Notes: generated by a model from the sequence alone, not told the origin. A stretch of DNA of 62,000 bases from Symsagittifera roscoffensis (GCF_963678635.1 NC_087067.1:42941829-43003828), one strand, 5' to 3'; counted from the stretch's first letter, positions 29,668-42,565 are shown. Numbers and translations are program-made.

Positions 29668-29999
29668 CTAGAAAGAGATCAAAATACTTTGAATTCAATT
29701 TTTTACGGAGAAAATTTCTTCAGCAAGACCCAACGTAAAAAACATCAAAATATAAATGAGCTAGAGCCACAGCTAAAACTGGAGGCACCTATTCCATAAA
29801 TTTTCACTTTTTTTTACTGATGCGGGATGAAAAAGATAATTTCAAAAGAGGTCTTCACACAAAATCTTAATTGTTTTCTAATAAGATAAAAGTGGAGTTT
29901 TTTGAGAATTTGGAAACTTCCTAAGGACGTAACATTCTGCACAGAGGCTTCTGGCAACCTGTTGTCTCAATTAAACCCTTGATACCCTTTGATAGTAGT

Positions 30000-30900
30000 T
30001 TTTGAGACGAGCCAAAAACTTTCAAAAAATGGACAAAAGATCAAAACAGTGACTTTTCTGAGGGCCATAACTTTTTGTTACAAAGTTTTAGAAATTCTCA
30101 ACGCTTAGCTTCTCTCAACGTTTTTTTACTTCACTTAAAATCTCAGATTTGGATGTGTAGTTTTTGAGAAAATTCAAAAAGTTTTAAAAACGGTCAAATA
30201 ATCTAACATTTGACAGTTCCAAGGACCATAAATTTTTGTGGAAAAAATTGGGCGTAGCCGCAAAAATAGTAGAGTTTCACACAACCTATTTTTCAATTGC
30301 AGTCAAACTTCAGATTTACTTCAGAAAGTCTCAAATATGACTTTTCCGAGGAGGATGTTTTTTAACGAAAATAAATGGCCGTTATTTGGCTTTTCCGAGA
30401 ACCCTGAAGTTTTGTGGAGAAAAAAAACTTTAGGTAGAACCAATGTCCAGCAATCCTTACACAGCCTGATTTTTTTAAAATCAAAATCTCAGATTTAGGA
30501 GGGTAGTTTTCGAGAAAAGTCAAGAAGTTTCAAAAAGCAGTCAAATTATCAAAATATTACTTTTCTGAGGACAATAACTTTTCCTTAAAAATCAATTGAT
30601 TTAGCCGCCCATGTAAGGAAGTTTTACACAACTCTTTTTCTCCATTGAAACAAAATCTCAGGTTTGGGAGGCTGGTTTTCGAGAAAAGTCGAAAGTTTAA
30701 ACAACGATGAAAATATTTTTGATAAATTAAAAATTTGACTTTTCTGAGGGCCATAACTTTTCAGTAAAAATTTTTGGGCGTAGGCAATAAAAAAGGGATC
30801 TACCCACAAGCCACTTTTTTCATTAAAACCAAAATTTTAATAGTTTTTGAGAAAATGAAAACAATCAAAAATTGGGTCAAATTTTTCCACCAGAGAGTTT
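30000..30900. repeat. Decayed tandem repeat, period about 172 bp
   Basis: The phrase TTTCTGAGGGCCATAACTTTT recurs near 30056, 30219 (mutated), 30563 and 30743. Between occurrences come GGGCGTAGCCGCAAAA-like, TTCACACAAC-like and TCTCAGATTTGG...GTTTTCGAGAAAA-like phrases in fixed order. No exon supported here; 30900-31180 is featureless AT-rich DNA. Confidence 0.6.
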
Positions 30901-31185
30901 ACAAAGGCTGTAATAAAAGTTATCGTAAAAAAGAGACTAAAAAAATATGCAGGCACACTGGGGAGTAGGCGGCCTTTACCTTGAGATTTTTTATACTCAT
31001 CATTTTAGCTTTCGAGAAAAAAAATTTTTTTTCACTAAAAGTGAAAAACTTTTCCAAATTCCTGCGAAGAAAAATAAGAAAATAAAAAAATTAAAAAACC
31101 GATTCCGTACATTTCCAGACCATCTGTTTTCATCAAACAGACAGTTTTTATTTCTCAATTAGAGCAAACTTGTTGGAAGGATATA

Positions 31186-31849
31186 CAGTGCTGGTTTAAA
31201 TTATTTGCACAAAATGAAAAAAATATGAATTTTCCAAAACGTTTTTCTATAATTGGGTTAGCAAATTGTTAATTGATGAGAAATATAAATCACAAGAAGA
31301 CTTTTACACAGCCCAAAAAAGTTCTAGAAGGGCTAAATCTCCAAAAATTTGAATAAATTGTTTAAAACATTTTTTTAAGCAAAGATTTTGGGTTTTATAT
31401 AGTAAAAATCAGTTTTCTTGACTATCAAGCAAAAATATTTTCTCTTATACAGGTTTTTGGAGATTTTATCCTTGTAGAACTGAATAAAACCAAAAATCTT
31501 TGCTTAAAAATAAGTTTAAGCAATTCATTCAAATTTTTGGAGATTTAACCCTCACAGAACTTTGTTGGGCTGTGTAATAGGCTTCTTTTGATATATATTC
31601 CTCGTCAATTAACAAAGTAGTTTCGGCGTAATTCTTGATTTAATTAAAAAAAGCCAAAATGACCCATTTTTGAACTTAAAATTTTTGTTGAGAGTTTCAG
31701 AAAAAAAATTACACCATATCAATTCTGATGAAATTCCAAGCAACTTTTGTTCTCCTCATTTTTTTGCCTGATCTTAATCCAATTTGAGAAAAACGTGTTT
31801 GAAAATTCATGTTTTGTTCGTTTTGTCCGGATAATTTAAATCAGCACTG
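31186..31849. mobile_element. Tc1/mariner-like foldback element
   Basis: Terminal repeats CAGTGCTGGTTTAAATTAT and its inverted partner (ATAATTTAAATCAGCACTG) are flanked by TA on both sides (31184-31185, 31850-31851), the Tc1/mariner target. The two halves are largely inverted copies of each other: AGCCCAAAAAAGTTCTAGAA on the left, AGAACTTTGTTGGGCTGTGT on the right. The element can fold end to end. No transposase. Confidence 0.8.
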
Positions 31850-31986
31850 TACTATAAATTGACTAAAAGCTAGTCGCAGTTTAATAGGATTTTAAATAGC
31901 GAAATGATTTTTTTCCATGATTTCGATTTGCGCTTAACTTATCAACCATGATAAAAAGTTGTGGTTTGAGTTGAATTTTCCTATAA

Positions 31987-32297
31987 CTATGTGCGCTGAA
32001 AACTGCCCTTATTTAAATAAGCCCGATCTGGTTGCACTTCAAAAAAATTATTCGATCCCTTTCTGGTGGTGTCCTTCCCCCCTGTAGTTCCTCCACCCCC
32101 CTCCTCCTCCTTCTCTTTTTCCCGCTCTTTTTCCCGCTCTTTCTCCCTCTCCGCCTCTCTGTCTTTGATCTTCTGGCGCATGATGAGTTTGAAGCTGCAG
32201 GGGAAGAATGGGCGGGACCCAGGGGGGTGGTTGTAGCCGAATGCATGACGCAGTGGTCGGTGAATAAAAGGCGACTCGTAGTCATCTATTCGAATAC
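31987..32297 (-). CDS. Exon, charged protein (possibly terminal)
   Basis: The acceptor CAAACTTTAG ends at 32298. The frame runs RIDDYESPFIHRPLRHAFGY, PGSRPFFPCSFKLIMRQKIK, then an EREKERE-type charged helix and a Gly/Thr linker, to TAG at 31987. The entry phase matches exon 34687-34905. If a donor at GAA|GTGCAA is used instead, it would run in phase 0 into exon 29431-29667 and join this gene to the propeller gene. Confidence 0.5.
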
Positions 32298-34686
32298 CTA
32301 AAGTTTGGGCGAAAACATAGCTTTAAACGTAACATGATGACATATCTCTACTACGGTTGTAAATTTGGAAAAACCAAATCTTCTAGACTTGTTAATTTTA
32401 CATATTTTTTTTACTTTTTTAGTTTTCAATTACAGTCACCTATAGATACAAACGAAAAAAGTTTTTTTTTGATGACAAGTGTAACCTTTTAACTTATAGT
32501 AACTGATTTTGTTGAAATCTGGTCATTTGGTGCTCAAAGGAAGCTCAGAGAAGTCATTTTTTTAAAGAAAATCCTCTCGATTCGCAAAAACCTAAGAAAG
32601 AACAGCCATAAACTTTTCTGAAGAAACAAATAACATAGCGAATTGCCAAATTTTCTTCTAGGTTTTGCTCCAAATCAAAACAGCTCGCGTTGACCAAAAC
32701 TTCTCATTATACATTTTCCATATATGAAAAATTATAATCATACATTTCCATTCAATCCCATACGTACAGAAAATTGTATGAAATCTTTATGATAAGCACT
32801 TTCCCATATATGAAAATTGTATGGTAATTGTTTTTCCAGAAACCAAAAAATTTGGTTTTTTTAAGAGTAATTTCTGAAAATTTTTGGGTTGTGTTCGTAA
32901 ACAAACGCAAATGACAAAGACCTTGGCTCTCTCAAAACTGGGGTCACCAAAAGTTGGACGGTCTTGCATTTACAATGCATAGATAACTACCTGAATTGTC
33001 TATACGCTTTTTACACAAATTATCTAACGAAAGTAACAAACTTTTAAATTTTAGCAAAAGTTTTCAATGACGATTAATTTTAAAATTTGAATTTTTAAAT
33101 TATCAGATATTGATAAAGGCGTACATAAGCAAACCATGCAAAAATAGGAGTTTCTTGAAAACAGGTATTAAGCGAAAAGTAGAAAATCCAACATAAGTGT
33201 ATCCAGGACTAAGCTATGCACACAAGCAATTAAATTTTGCATTGATTAGAAAACTAAATTTGCGGTTGAAAAAAATTTGGAGCATTTTCTTTTGTTGACT
33301 TGGAAAGACTTCTATTGTCGCCATTAAAAAGGCTAGTCATACAACATAAAAACTTTATCTATAGAAAATGTATGATTAGCAATTTTTTCACAAAAAGTTT
33401 TTTTTTATATAGTACGATGCACCGAATTTTGTACCAAAACAAGAAAAACTGCTTTGGAAATTCGGCGACACCATTTTAGCAAAAGGTATGAAATTTGTAT
33501 GAGTTGTATTTTTTCATAGGCTTAGTTCGTATGATGGGTACTTTTGGTCCATGGAGGTCAATCCAGGAGTATTTGCCCAAAATTACCAGCAGCTCACAAA
33601 CCGAGCTCAAAGTTTCAGCAATTCACAAACCGAGCTCAAACTTCTCAAATATCATTAACTTTTGGAACTGTTGAAAGTTTTTTCAGTTTAATGTTATTTC
33701 GGCACTATTAAACGCCCCGTGTAAGTATGCCTTCAACTGATTATGACATAACCTAAATGCTTATGTTGCCTCACTTTGTTTTTCTTGACTTGCGACCGTT
33801 TTGATTCAAATAATCAGATCGTAACTTTTTTGTTAAAGTGCTAGGTGAATGACAAGGAAATGGGTCTGATCTAGACAGTGAACTTAGTAATGAACAAAAC
33901 AAACAAAATGAAGGCATTTTGGCGGGTAGTTGAACAAATTTGGCGTTAAACGAATGTGCCAAAATGTGAGTCGACAATTCGTAACAGGCGACAATTCGTA
34001 ACAGGTGCCAATTCGTAACAGGCGGCAATTCGTAACAAGCGACAATTCGTAACTGTAGATTAAGCGGAAGAAATTGATTCATGCGCAGTATTCCTCTCCG
34101 TGCCAGATGCAATCTACTTGCCAATGTCTTGTTACGAATTTTCGCTTGTTACGAATTATCGCCTGTAACGAATTGTCGTTTCTTACGAATTGTCGCCTGA
34201 CAGTTTCAAAACTTGCTTGCCCTCAAATCGAAAAAAAAAATAAAACTAGCTGCGGCAAAAAATAGTATCTCAATATTCGGCTAAAAACTTTCTCCTAATT
34301 GGGTGCCTTGCTTCTGCTTTGTTTGCTTTTCTGCCTCTCATACTTGCTTTTTACGTTCACTGTCTCAATCAGACCCGTCTCCTTGTCATTCACCAACATG
34401 CTATAACACTATCAACACACTAAAAAATGTATACATTTTGAAAAAAAATTTACCAAAGCGCCTCGAAAAAAATTGAAAGAAAAGCTCAAATAATTGTCGT
34501 TTTTTTAATACTTGTTTTCATTGAATGTTTTTGCAAATTTTCCATAAATTTTCCATTTTGGGCACAAATTGGAAAGATATAGGCAAAAAATATAACGTTT
34601 TTTGGATGCGAGCTCCTCCATAAAATTCTGCCGTTTAAAATCGGAGAGGTCACCCCGTCTGCAGAACTTGATATTCAAACTCTTAC
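32298..34686. other. Intron with a foldback element
   Basis: No exon supported. 32700-32830 and 33340-33540 repeat phrases around CCATATATGAAAATTGTATGG. A foldback tandem array occupies 33835-34410. Confidence 0.4.
33835..34410. mobile_element. Foldback element with inverted 17-18 bp tandem arrays
   Basis: The left side has five head-to-tail units of GACAATTCGTAACAGGC (33968-34052). The right side has four in inverse orientation (34126-34200, TTACGAATTGTCGCC). Further out, GGTGAATGACAAGGAAATGGGTCTGAT near 33843 is mirrored by ATCAGACCCGTCTCCTTGTCATTCACC near 34368. The whole is a roughly 575 bp palindrome with subterminal iterations. Confidence 0.75.
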
Positions 34687-34905
34687 AGTTTTTGTGGATC
34701 GGATCATGTCTGTCATCCGACTCCTCGTCTGGCGGCCTGCTCACTCCGTCAGCTGGCCCACCCTTTGAACTCATCCGGGAGGTTTCCGTTGTGGGCATCT
34801 TCTGTCTACTCCTCTCCATTTCCCCATTCTGATGGTGTTGACTGGCGTCTCCATACACTGTTCCGTACACTGAGTCTTGAGGCGAGTCGACGGAGTGGTG
34901 GGAGT
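34687..34905 (-). CDS. Exon with VYG repeats
   Basis: The acceptor TTATTGCCATAG ends at 34906; the donor is AAAAACT|GTAAGAG. 219 bases (2+72 codons+1). It includes VDSPQDSVYGTVYGDASQHH and VSRPPDEESDDRHDPIHKN. The VYG/YGD motif links it to the charged gene at 38115-50697. It would follow exon 38115-38395 if that exon used a donor at CCTC|GTCTCC instead of ending in a stop. Confidence 0.6.
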
Positions 34906-35069
34906 CTATGGCAATAAATCATCCTTAAAAGTGTCACTTGAAAAGTTCTTTTTTATTTGAATTGCATTCATTTGACGTGATTACTCATCTTAAGCAATGT
35001 GAAATTTTGCGCTTCGAAAACACGCTGAAGCTTCGCGGACATAAATAGAACGAAAAAAAATTATGCAGT

Positions 35070-35365
35070 TTATAAGCAGGTGCCCAGCAGTGATCCCCGT
35101 AAGGAACTGAAGAGTAAATCAGTGTTTAAGACCATTTATCCGCCGGGGAAAGGACCAACACAAGAGCTGTACAGCTCATCACGGCGAACCGCTGTTGTGC
35201 CCCTGTTTAAGAACTACATGCAATTTTTTTGGTTATGTTTCTGGGCTGGGTAATGTTGCTTCACCCTCAAGCAACGAGCACGGATCATGGTGGGCCTCGA
35301 ACATCCGACCTTTCGATTAAGAGGCGGAGACGTAACCACTTCACCACCGCTCCCCTAAGTGTTTG
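35070..35365 (-). repeat. tRNA-Lys-derived SINE
   Basis: The minus strand begins GGGGAGCGGTGGTGAAGTGG (A box), then CCTCTTAATC (CTT anticodon loop), then GGATGTTCGAGGCCC (B box). A body follows with GGGGCACAACAGCGG, GATGAGCTGTACAGCTC and ACGGGGATCACTGCTGGGCA. About 290 bp. A diverged head of the same family is at 7225-7310. Confidence 0.75.
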
Positions 35366-38114
35366 CCGCTACTCTAGATTAGTTGGTAAATAAAACATAG
35401 CTAAAAGACAATTGGAAAGAGCCAATGAACGCAAGTAAACAAAAGAAAATACTGACTTTGTTGATTAACCTAACCCAATTTGAGAAAACTGGAAATTAAA
35501 TTCCACTTTCAAAAGCAGATATCGATCACATTTTCGCTGATCGATAGCGGAGTTTGCCTTCCTTTAAACAAAAAATTACACTGAGTTTAAAAAGAAATCA
35601 AAAGGCAAATTGCGAAAAATCAAATTTAAGCGGGAAAAAATTTTAAGAATTTTTAAACCGAAATATTAAAAAAATCCTTACGGCCTATATAATAGTATTC
35701 ACTGCAATCTTTGACATTCAATTCTTCGTTCGCCGTTTTTTAAGATTAAGGGAAATTGGTTTAGATAAAGTAATGCAAAAACGGTGGAATAATTATATAA
35801 ATAATCTCGAAATTGCGCCGTGTAGTTCGGTCTCGGTTTAACTACGTCTAAAAAAAGGAAAACTCGAACCAGTTTTGCTCGACACAAGCAATATTCGAAA
35901 AACTTTTTGGCATGCGAATCACAATAACTAGGGCGTCAACAGGATACCACACTTGGCTCCCGTACTAATATTCTTTGATGTAATCAAAATCGAGCGTAAA
36001 AAAAACACAAACAAATCTACAGTTCCTTCCCACCCCTTCAGAGAGGGGTGGTGGTCGGAAACTGTGTCGTTAAAAACTATCCAAAAATTTCCAGCGTACG
36101 AACTATGTGGAATGCGTCACCCAGATAACACAAAGCCAAGAGGCAGTAGGATAAGGGTTTTTAAATATTTAAATTTTTTGTCATTTTGAAAGCTGGATTA
36201 CAGATATTTTCTATTCCGCTGAACTTTTTCTTAACCCTCGATCTTCTTCTTCAAAAAATAGCCAACAGACGATTGGAAAAGAGTCAATAAACGCTATGAA
36301 ACAGAAAAACAATTAGTGGTTTTCTGAAAACTATTTCAATTTTCGAATATAAAGCCTTCAACCTCTTTGAATTTTAAAAACCATTTATCATGTACTCGTT
36401 TTTGATGAAATTAACTCGATCTCAGAAAACTGGATGAAAGTATTTTTTACTCCGCTGGGAAAGGTGAAAATCAAAATTCATTTCTGCAGTGACACAAGCC
36501 AATTATGACGCATTAACAGTACCAGTGATTTTGAAAAAAGAAGACATTTACCGAAAAAAGAAAAAAGAAAGTAAAAAAACCTTAATTTATAGAGCGGACG
36601 CATTTTAACTAATATAGGAAAAATTTTATTAAAACATCCAACATAATTTAGCTTCGAACCCCCTTAATTTGTTTCGGGTCTCATTCCCTCTCTCTTAGCA
36701 ACAGATCTATGATACCTTGAAGCTAAAGTTCTATTAGTAATATATTAGCCTGGGTTAATATCTCTACTTAATAGCTGGTTGTTGATCAAAATGAAAATTT
36801 TCAAAATGAACACTTTCAACAATGGAAATGAGTTGAACTTCAAAAGTCAAATCACAAAAAAAAATCAAATTTAAGCGGGAACAAATTTTAAGAATTTTTT
36901 GAACGAATTATTAAACAATCATCACGGCCTATATCACTGCGTTCTTTGACATTGAAACATATCAAAAAATATAGTGTTACCAAAAATTTCATCACATATC
37001 TCCAGTAAAAAAAAACAAGCTTAAAAACTAAATTATCATCAATTTAGAGTGTGTTTTTGTGTTTTTAACTATGTTAGTCTGTACACATAATCAAATAATA
37101 ATTCAAATCAAGTTATTGTACAATTAAATTAAAATTTCAAAATTGTTATTTATTTTTACGAGGACATTGAGAGCAATTAACAAATACTACAAACTCAAGC
37201 TACTTCTAATGCAAACATAGAAGGAAGATATGAATTTCGAATCCTCGTATGATAGACAACTAATATGGAGAAGTAAAAAATCTATCAACCCAGAAAAAAC
37301 ACGGGCCCATGAAAAAGTAAATTTGACACTGAACAAATTTTAAGACGTTTGCTGAAAAAAATCATCCCGAGATCTATATAAAAATCAGAACTGGATGGTA
37401 TTTTTCCTGTTTGATTTTTGTTACGGGTTGTCGAATTATGCCCTCTAGTCTAATAATAGTCTGAATCTTAATGTCGCCATAAGTATTCAACAGGAATTAG
37501 TTTAAGGATAGAAATCTCCAACAGGAAAATTTTCGTACTAACCAGTTACGCCTTCCGGTTTATCCTGAAATTGTCATCATTGAAAAGATGAGACCTAAAA
37601 ATGGGACCAATTATTTTTTTACTGTTTCAAGAGGGGCGTACATTTATTGCTGGTTTTCTTCAACAAAAAAAAACATTACGATTGAACAAGACATTTACCG
37701 ATACACCCAATCTGTCAGTCGTGTCTGCCCCTCCCCCTCCCCCTTCTGCGGTCCTGCTCCTATTTCTTTCATGTGACACCGCCCCTCTCCTCTCGCTAAC
37801 CTTCTTCAAATGGACTCTTTTCCAATTAAAACCCTCTCCTAATTTTTTTGGTATTATACATAAATGAACCCGTTTTATTTCTTACCGGTATTATTATTTT
37901 TGCCCAAATAAAACCCTCTCCTAATTCTCCTTGTGTTATATATTAAATCGAACCCATTTTTCTAACAGGTAATACTATTGTGTAATGTCATCATCCCCAT
38001 TCCCATAGCCAAATTTCGGTGATGCAAATCACAAAAGATATATTTTTTAGTTGATCTCACGTTGAAAGAAACTGTTCAAAGTTTCATCTTGAAAAATTGA
38101 GTTCCTTTCAGAGC
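35366..38114. other. Intron or intergenic, no gene seen
   Basis: AT-rich. Pieces around 35635-35700 and 36870-36960 are near duplicates (AAATTTAAGCGGGAAAAAAT...CGGCCTATATA). A pair AATAAAACCCTCTCCTAATT at 37826 and 37910 repeats about 83 bases apart. No coding exon supported. Confidence 0.4.
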
Positions 38115-38395
38115 CTAATAAATTAGGCGGAGACGAGGTGTAAAAATAAAGAAAAGAGCCTCCGAAAGTTCCGATGGCTCGGACTCCGTTGACGTAGTCT
38201 TATGTTTGCTCGGAGCCGCCTCTGTTCCGTAGAACTCGTTGTAGACCTTGTTTCCCTCCGAGTCTATTTCGTAATGTCGGCTGCCCGAAGTGGAATATCT
38301 GTTTTCTAGTTTCTCCCTTCCTTTCTTTTTACTCTTTTTAGACTTGGCCTTGGCATGCTTCTGACTCTTACTAGATTTCTTTTTCTTGTAATTAT
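38115..38395 (-). CDS. Charged YGE gene: last coding exon
   Basis: The acceptor AATTTAG ends at 38396. The frame is lysine-rich (NYKKKKSSKSQKHAKAKSKK), then STSGSRHYEIDSEGNKVYNE and a Ser/Glu-rich part, to TAG at 38115-38117. With the eight upstream exons it completes 405 codons exactly. The last residues (EALFFIFTP) look intron-like, so splicing at CCTC|GTCTCC to exon 34905 remains an alternative. Confidence 0.6.
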
Positions 38396-38753
38396 CTAAA
38401 TTATATTGAACTTCATAAACAAAAATTAATAAATTCTAAAACCTTCATTCTGGTTTACGATATTCATTTTAGGCCGACACTAAAACCAGGGCACTTTATT
38501 TTAGATGCTAATATGCACTTACTTTGACGCTTGGGCGCGTTTTTTGGTCAAAACATTGCAAAAGAGCTATAACGGCCTTTTTCAAGGGCTCGGTCAGAAA
38601 ATCAACAGTCTGCCTAAAAAATGGTTGTCGAAACTGTTAATTTATATTTATTTACCCTAATATTAACCAAGAAAGAACAAATATAAGAGCAATAAGTATA
38701 AAATTATTGCTCGGGTTAAAGGAGAGAAGACAAGTGTCTCAAAAATGACTCAC

Positions 38754-38993
38754 CCCCCTTGTAGAATGCCTGCGAGTCCTCGTCCGCCGGTATCTCGTAG
38801 TCCTGCTGTTCCTGGCTACTCTCTTTTCCTTCGTCCCCGTCCGAACTGGAACTGGACTCAGATGAACTCTCCGAGCTCTTCTTCCCTTTCTTCTTCTTCT
38901 TCCCTCCTTTTCCCTTGCCCTTTCCTTTCTTCTTCTTTTGTTTGTTCTCTTTTTTCTTGTTTTTCTTCTTTTTCGACTTTTCTATATATTCTT
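38754..38993 (-). CDS. Charged YGE gene: Lys-rich/Ser-rich exon
   Basis: Textbook boundaries: TTTTTTCCAG acceptor at 38994, donor GGGG|GTGAGT at 38753. 240 bases (2+79 codons+1). A block of mostly Lys/Gly (KKKKGKGKGKGGKKKKKG) is followed by an acidic serine run (SSESSSESSSSSDGDEG) and DYEIPADEDSQAFYKGG. The composition resembles nucleolar or mineral-binding proteins, but no family can be named. Confidence 0.75.
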
Positions 38994-39180
38994 CTGGAAA
39001 AAAAAATTTTCTCCAAATTTATCAATTCTGAAGAATGCATTTAAAGTTGTAAAATATAAAATTTCAGGTTTTATGTGTAGTACGTAACAACGAGTGTTTC
39101 ATTTTTTCTGTAAAAGTGCATGAAAACAGGACTGCTCGCATCAGAGAAACACTCTTTATGGTCCTACAGCGCTTTCAGAT

Positions 39181-39200
39181 CTCTCTCTCTCTCTCTCTCT
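39181..39200. repeat. (CT)n microsatellite
   Basis: Ten uninterrupted CT units within the intron. The surrounding 38994-42049 holds no supported exon; a copy of the ACTGCTC...ATCAG dispersed motif lies near 39131 and another at 40355. Confidence 0.9.
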
Positions 39201-42049
39201 TGCAAGATAATCTGTAATCTGTTGCCTTCGAAGGCATGTGCGGTATCATATGAAAAATATACAATTTTCAAAAAATGAAACTTTATATTGATTTTTTAAA
39301 TTCTAAATCTCTTAACTCTTACAGAATATCAAGTACGAAAGGATAAAATTGTTCCGACTTTTGAAGAAAAAATGATGGAATAATTGTGCTTGTAGGTTTT
39401 AACTTATGACGGAATTTCTGTTATCATCTGAAAATATTCTTGTTCTAAACATGTGATAATTTTAGGTAAAGTAATGAGAATTTTACTATTGCCAATACGG
39501 CAAATTTGAGACAATTAAAGCGCGATACATGTCGCGCTACTAAGGCTTAATCAATGACTTAATCCGTTCTTAAATAGTTAAAGCAAAATATTTGTCAAAA
39601 TTCCTACGCTGCTAGGAGCAAAAATTATAGTTTTTTAATTTTTATGGCGAGTGGTGGGATGATTTATAAAAAAAATTAAAATTAAAAAAAATTAAAATTA
39701 TTTCGCGTGGGACGATTAACCTTTTGAATATTCCGACAACCTCACGAATTCAAAAATATCTGTTTCCAATGGTAATTTTTTTTCCGAAGCGTAGCCAAAT
39801 AAAAAAATACGATCCCAATTTCGGTTTTGAAGTAGATGCATTACAATTTAACATCCAATTTCACATTGATTAGTTTTTTCTGAGTTGAAACAATTTTCAA
39901 CGTACGAATTTTTTTCTCTTACTTCGTTTTTTTTCGAAGAAGAATGCGCCAAATAACTGACCAAAAATGTCCAAAAAATGATTCGAATTGCGAAGGTTCA
40001 TCTAAATGAAGGAACACACGCCTTTGATTATTACAACTAAAAAGAGGCCATTTCTGAAAAAGGCTCGTGGTTATCTTTGTTAGCTACGGCTAGAATGGCT
40101 GGAAAAAACAGCTAGTCTTTATTTGTAATTTAAGCGCTTGATTTGTAAAATCAGTCATGATTTATGTTGATACAATATATGTTTTAATGATTACCAATCG
40201 ATTATCAGCTAGTAGAAACAAAAAAAAACGTTACTACGAAATATTGAGGGAAAATTTGCTATTTGACTACAATTGGTTAAACGCTATGTGAGGCCAGCAA
40301 TCCAATAACAAACTATCTGGCCTATACTTGATGATTCAAATCATGATGGTACACAAGACTGCTCATATATCAGAGCCATGAACGGTCCAACTGCCCTTTA
40401 AGGTTGGTTCAAAAAAAACTTGGTTGAAAAATTGACGACATAATTGCAAGCAAAAACAAAACTTTTTCTCTCTATTCAATTGATCCACCGCCAGCTAATG
40501 TAAACCATGATGGTATGTATTTAGCTTCTTGTATCAAAATAAGGAGACCAAATGATTTGCCTAATTCAATTTAAAATGCATTAATCCGCCACTTATGAGT
40601 GTTATATGAACTGAATATATCGCGCAAGAATTGTCCATTTTCGTCAAATTATCAATTTTTAAACCCCATTAACTGTACAAAAAAATAATAATACATGTAA
40701 AACAACCTTTTAAATATGAGTCCAAGACAACAATATCTTTCAAATCTTATAAAGAATTTTGTCCAAATTCCGGCTAGTTAGGAAATCAAAAATAACACCA
40801 AAGATAAATATTCCACACTTTCTTCGAAACTCGGAACAATAAAAACATATTGAGACAAGTCAAATACATTTTAAAAAATAGAAGGGGAAAACTAGCAAAA
40901 CTTTCGAATTAAATAGGCTATAATGTTACTAAATTTTTTGTGGAACAATTGAAAAGTATTGAAATTTTTTCAAAAAATTTAGTTCGAAGGCTCAAAACAA
41001 CTTTTGATAGTTTTTTTTGCAAATTGATCACTCAAGTTGTATTGATGATACTTCATTTTTGTAAATGAAATTTATAAATATTATTTTTTTGTGCACCTAC
41101 CAGAGATTTTTTGATAGCCCAAAAAACATTTAGCCGAGAGATGTCATGTGCCGTTTCAAAGCAAATTTTTCGACGTGCAATCAATTTATCCAGCAAAAAA
41201 GAGCGGCGAAACTAAACTGCATGAAAAGTTTGAAATTTAGAGTGATACCAGTGTCACTCAGTTCCGACATACAATGTCATCTGAAGCAGACTAGGAGCTA
41301 TTGAGGCTATCTGCTCTTTGTCACCGCCGGAAAAAAACTTCGACGTAGAATGATCACGGATGTAGTTCGAGCTTAAGTCGGGTGAAAAAATTTATTTTTC
41401 GTATTGGTTTTCTTATAATGTTTACCGCTGATCTGTCCACCTTCCTCATTCATCATTTAATTCAGAAATGTTTTTGAAATTCAGGTAGTCCGAACAGGTT
41501 GAAAAAAATGATATTGAAATCTATATAGTTGTGACTTGCTCTGCAATCAAAAATGTTCAAACCAAATCTTTCATGAGAAAAACTTATTCAAAATATTTAG
41601 TTCTCAGCCCCAATTACCAAATGGTAGACGCCGAACATATCCAGCATTTTTAGTAGCTCATTGAAAAAAATCAAACTCTAATTTTTTTCAATAATTTTAT
41701 GTTGAACTTTGAATAAAAGATTTTTCACCCACATTCCAAAAAATCTGAAGATCGAGAAAAGTATTTTAGAAAACAAACAAAAAATGAAAAAAACTTTCTT
41801 TGAATAAAAAAGGTATAAGAATTTGACTTGAAATTCCTGTTCTTTTTGTTCTAGAAAACCGATTGAATTAGATGAAAAAAGCAAAAAAGAGTGGTTATTA
41901 CAATTAAACAAACGCTAGAAATTAAATTTAAAATTTAAAAAAAAATTATTTTTAGCAGAATAATTTCTTTTTTATTTTCCCTTTTTCTTTTTACGAGTAG
42001 AAGAAAACTATAAACTGTATTTGGATGGTCTCAACGACTATTGACTTAC

Positions 42050-42277
42050 GCTCGCTCTCTATCGTACTGCTCTCCGGTGCCTTGTACTCCTGGGGACCCT
42101 CATCACTGACATCATCCCCATACCCTGCTCCCCCTTCATCGCCATAGCCCCCTCCTCCCTCCTCATCTGAGTCCCCATACATGTTGTTCTCATACCTGTT
42201 CCCCTTTTTCCTATTCCCCTTTTTCCCGCCGCCTTTTTTTCTTTTTTTCCCTTTTTTGTTGCTCTTCTTGTGTGTAT
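42050..42277 (-). CDS. Charged YGE gene: Gly/Asp-rich exon
   Basis: The acceptor TTTTTCGACAG ends at 42278; the donor is GAGC|GTAAGTC. 228 bases (2+75 codons+1). Basic THKKSNKKGKKRKKGGGKKG, then the acidic YENNMYGDSDEEGGGGYGDE with three YGD units. Both junction phases agree with neighbours. Confidence 0.75.
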
Positions 42278-42565
42278 CTGTCGAAAAATAAAACAAAGTT
42301 GTTTTCGATTGTATCCCTTCTGCTAGAAGGGGTCTCAAACCGCCATTATAAGTCACAGGGTAATGATTTGGTATTTCCGATTACACTATAAATTAACAAA
42401 TGAAAAAGACATCTAAATCGGGTTTGTTTCGTCTTTTTCATTTGTTTGTGCTCAATTTAAAATTGCTTCTCGACCGCGGAATTTCAGTCGCAAAACTGCA
42501 CGCCCTCGACTTTCAAAGTCGAAACATAAGTCGAGCACCTGGACCAGGGGCTGTTTGCTTCGTAC

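Noticed and set aside
32032-32301. Plus-strand Leu/Pro/Ser-rich ORF
   Set aside because: It is the complement of the lysine/glutamate-rich exon at 31987-32297, which has splice sites in phase.
33968-34200. CRISPR-like array
   Set aside because: The 17-18 bp units abut directly with no unique spacers, occur in inverted arms, and the DNA is eukaryotic.
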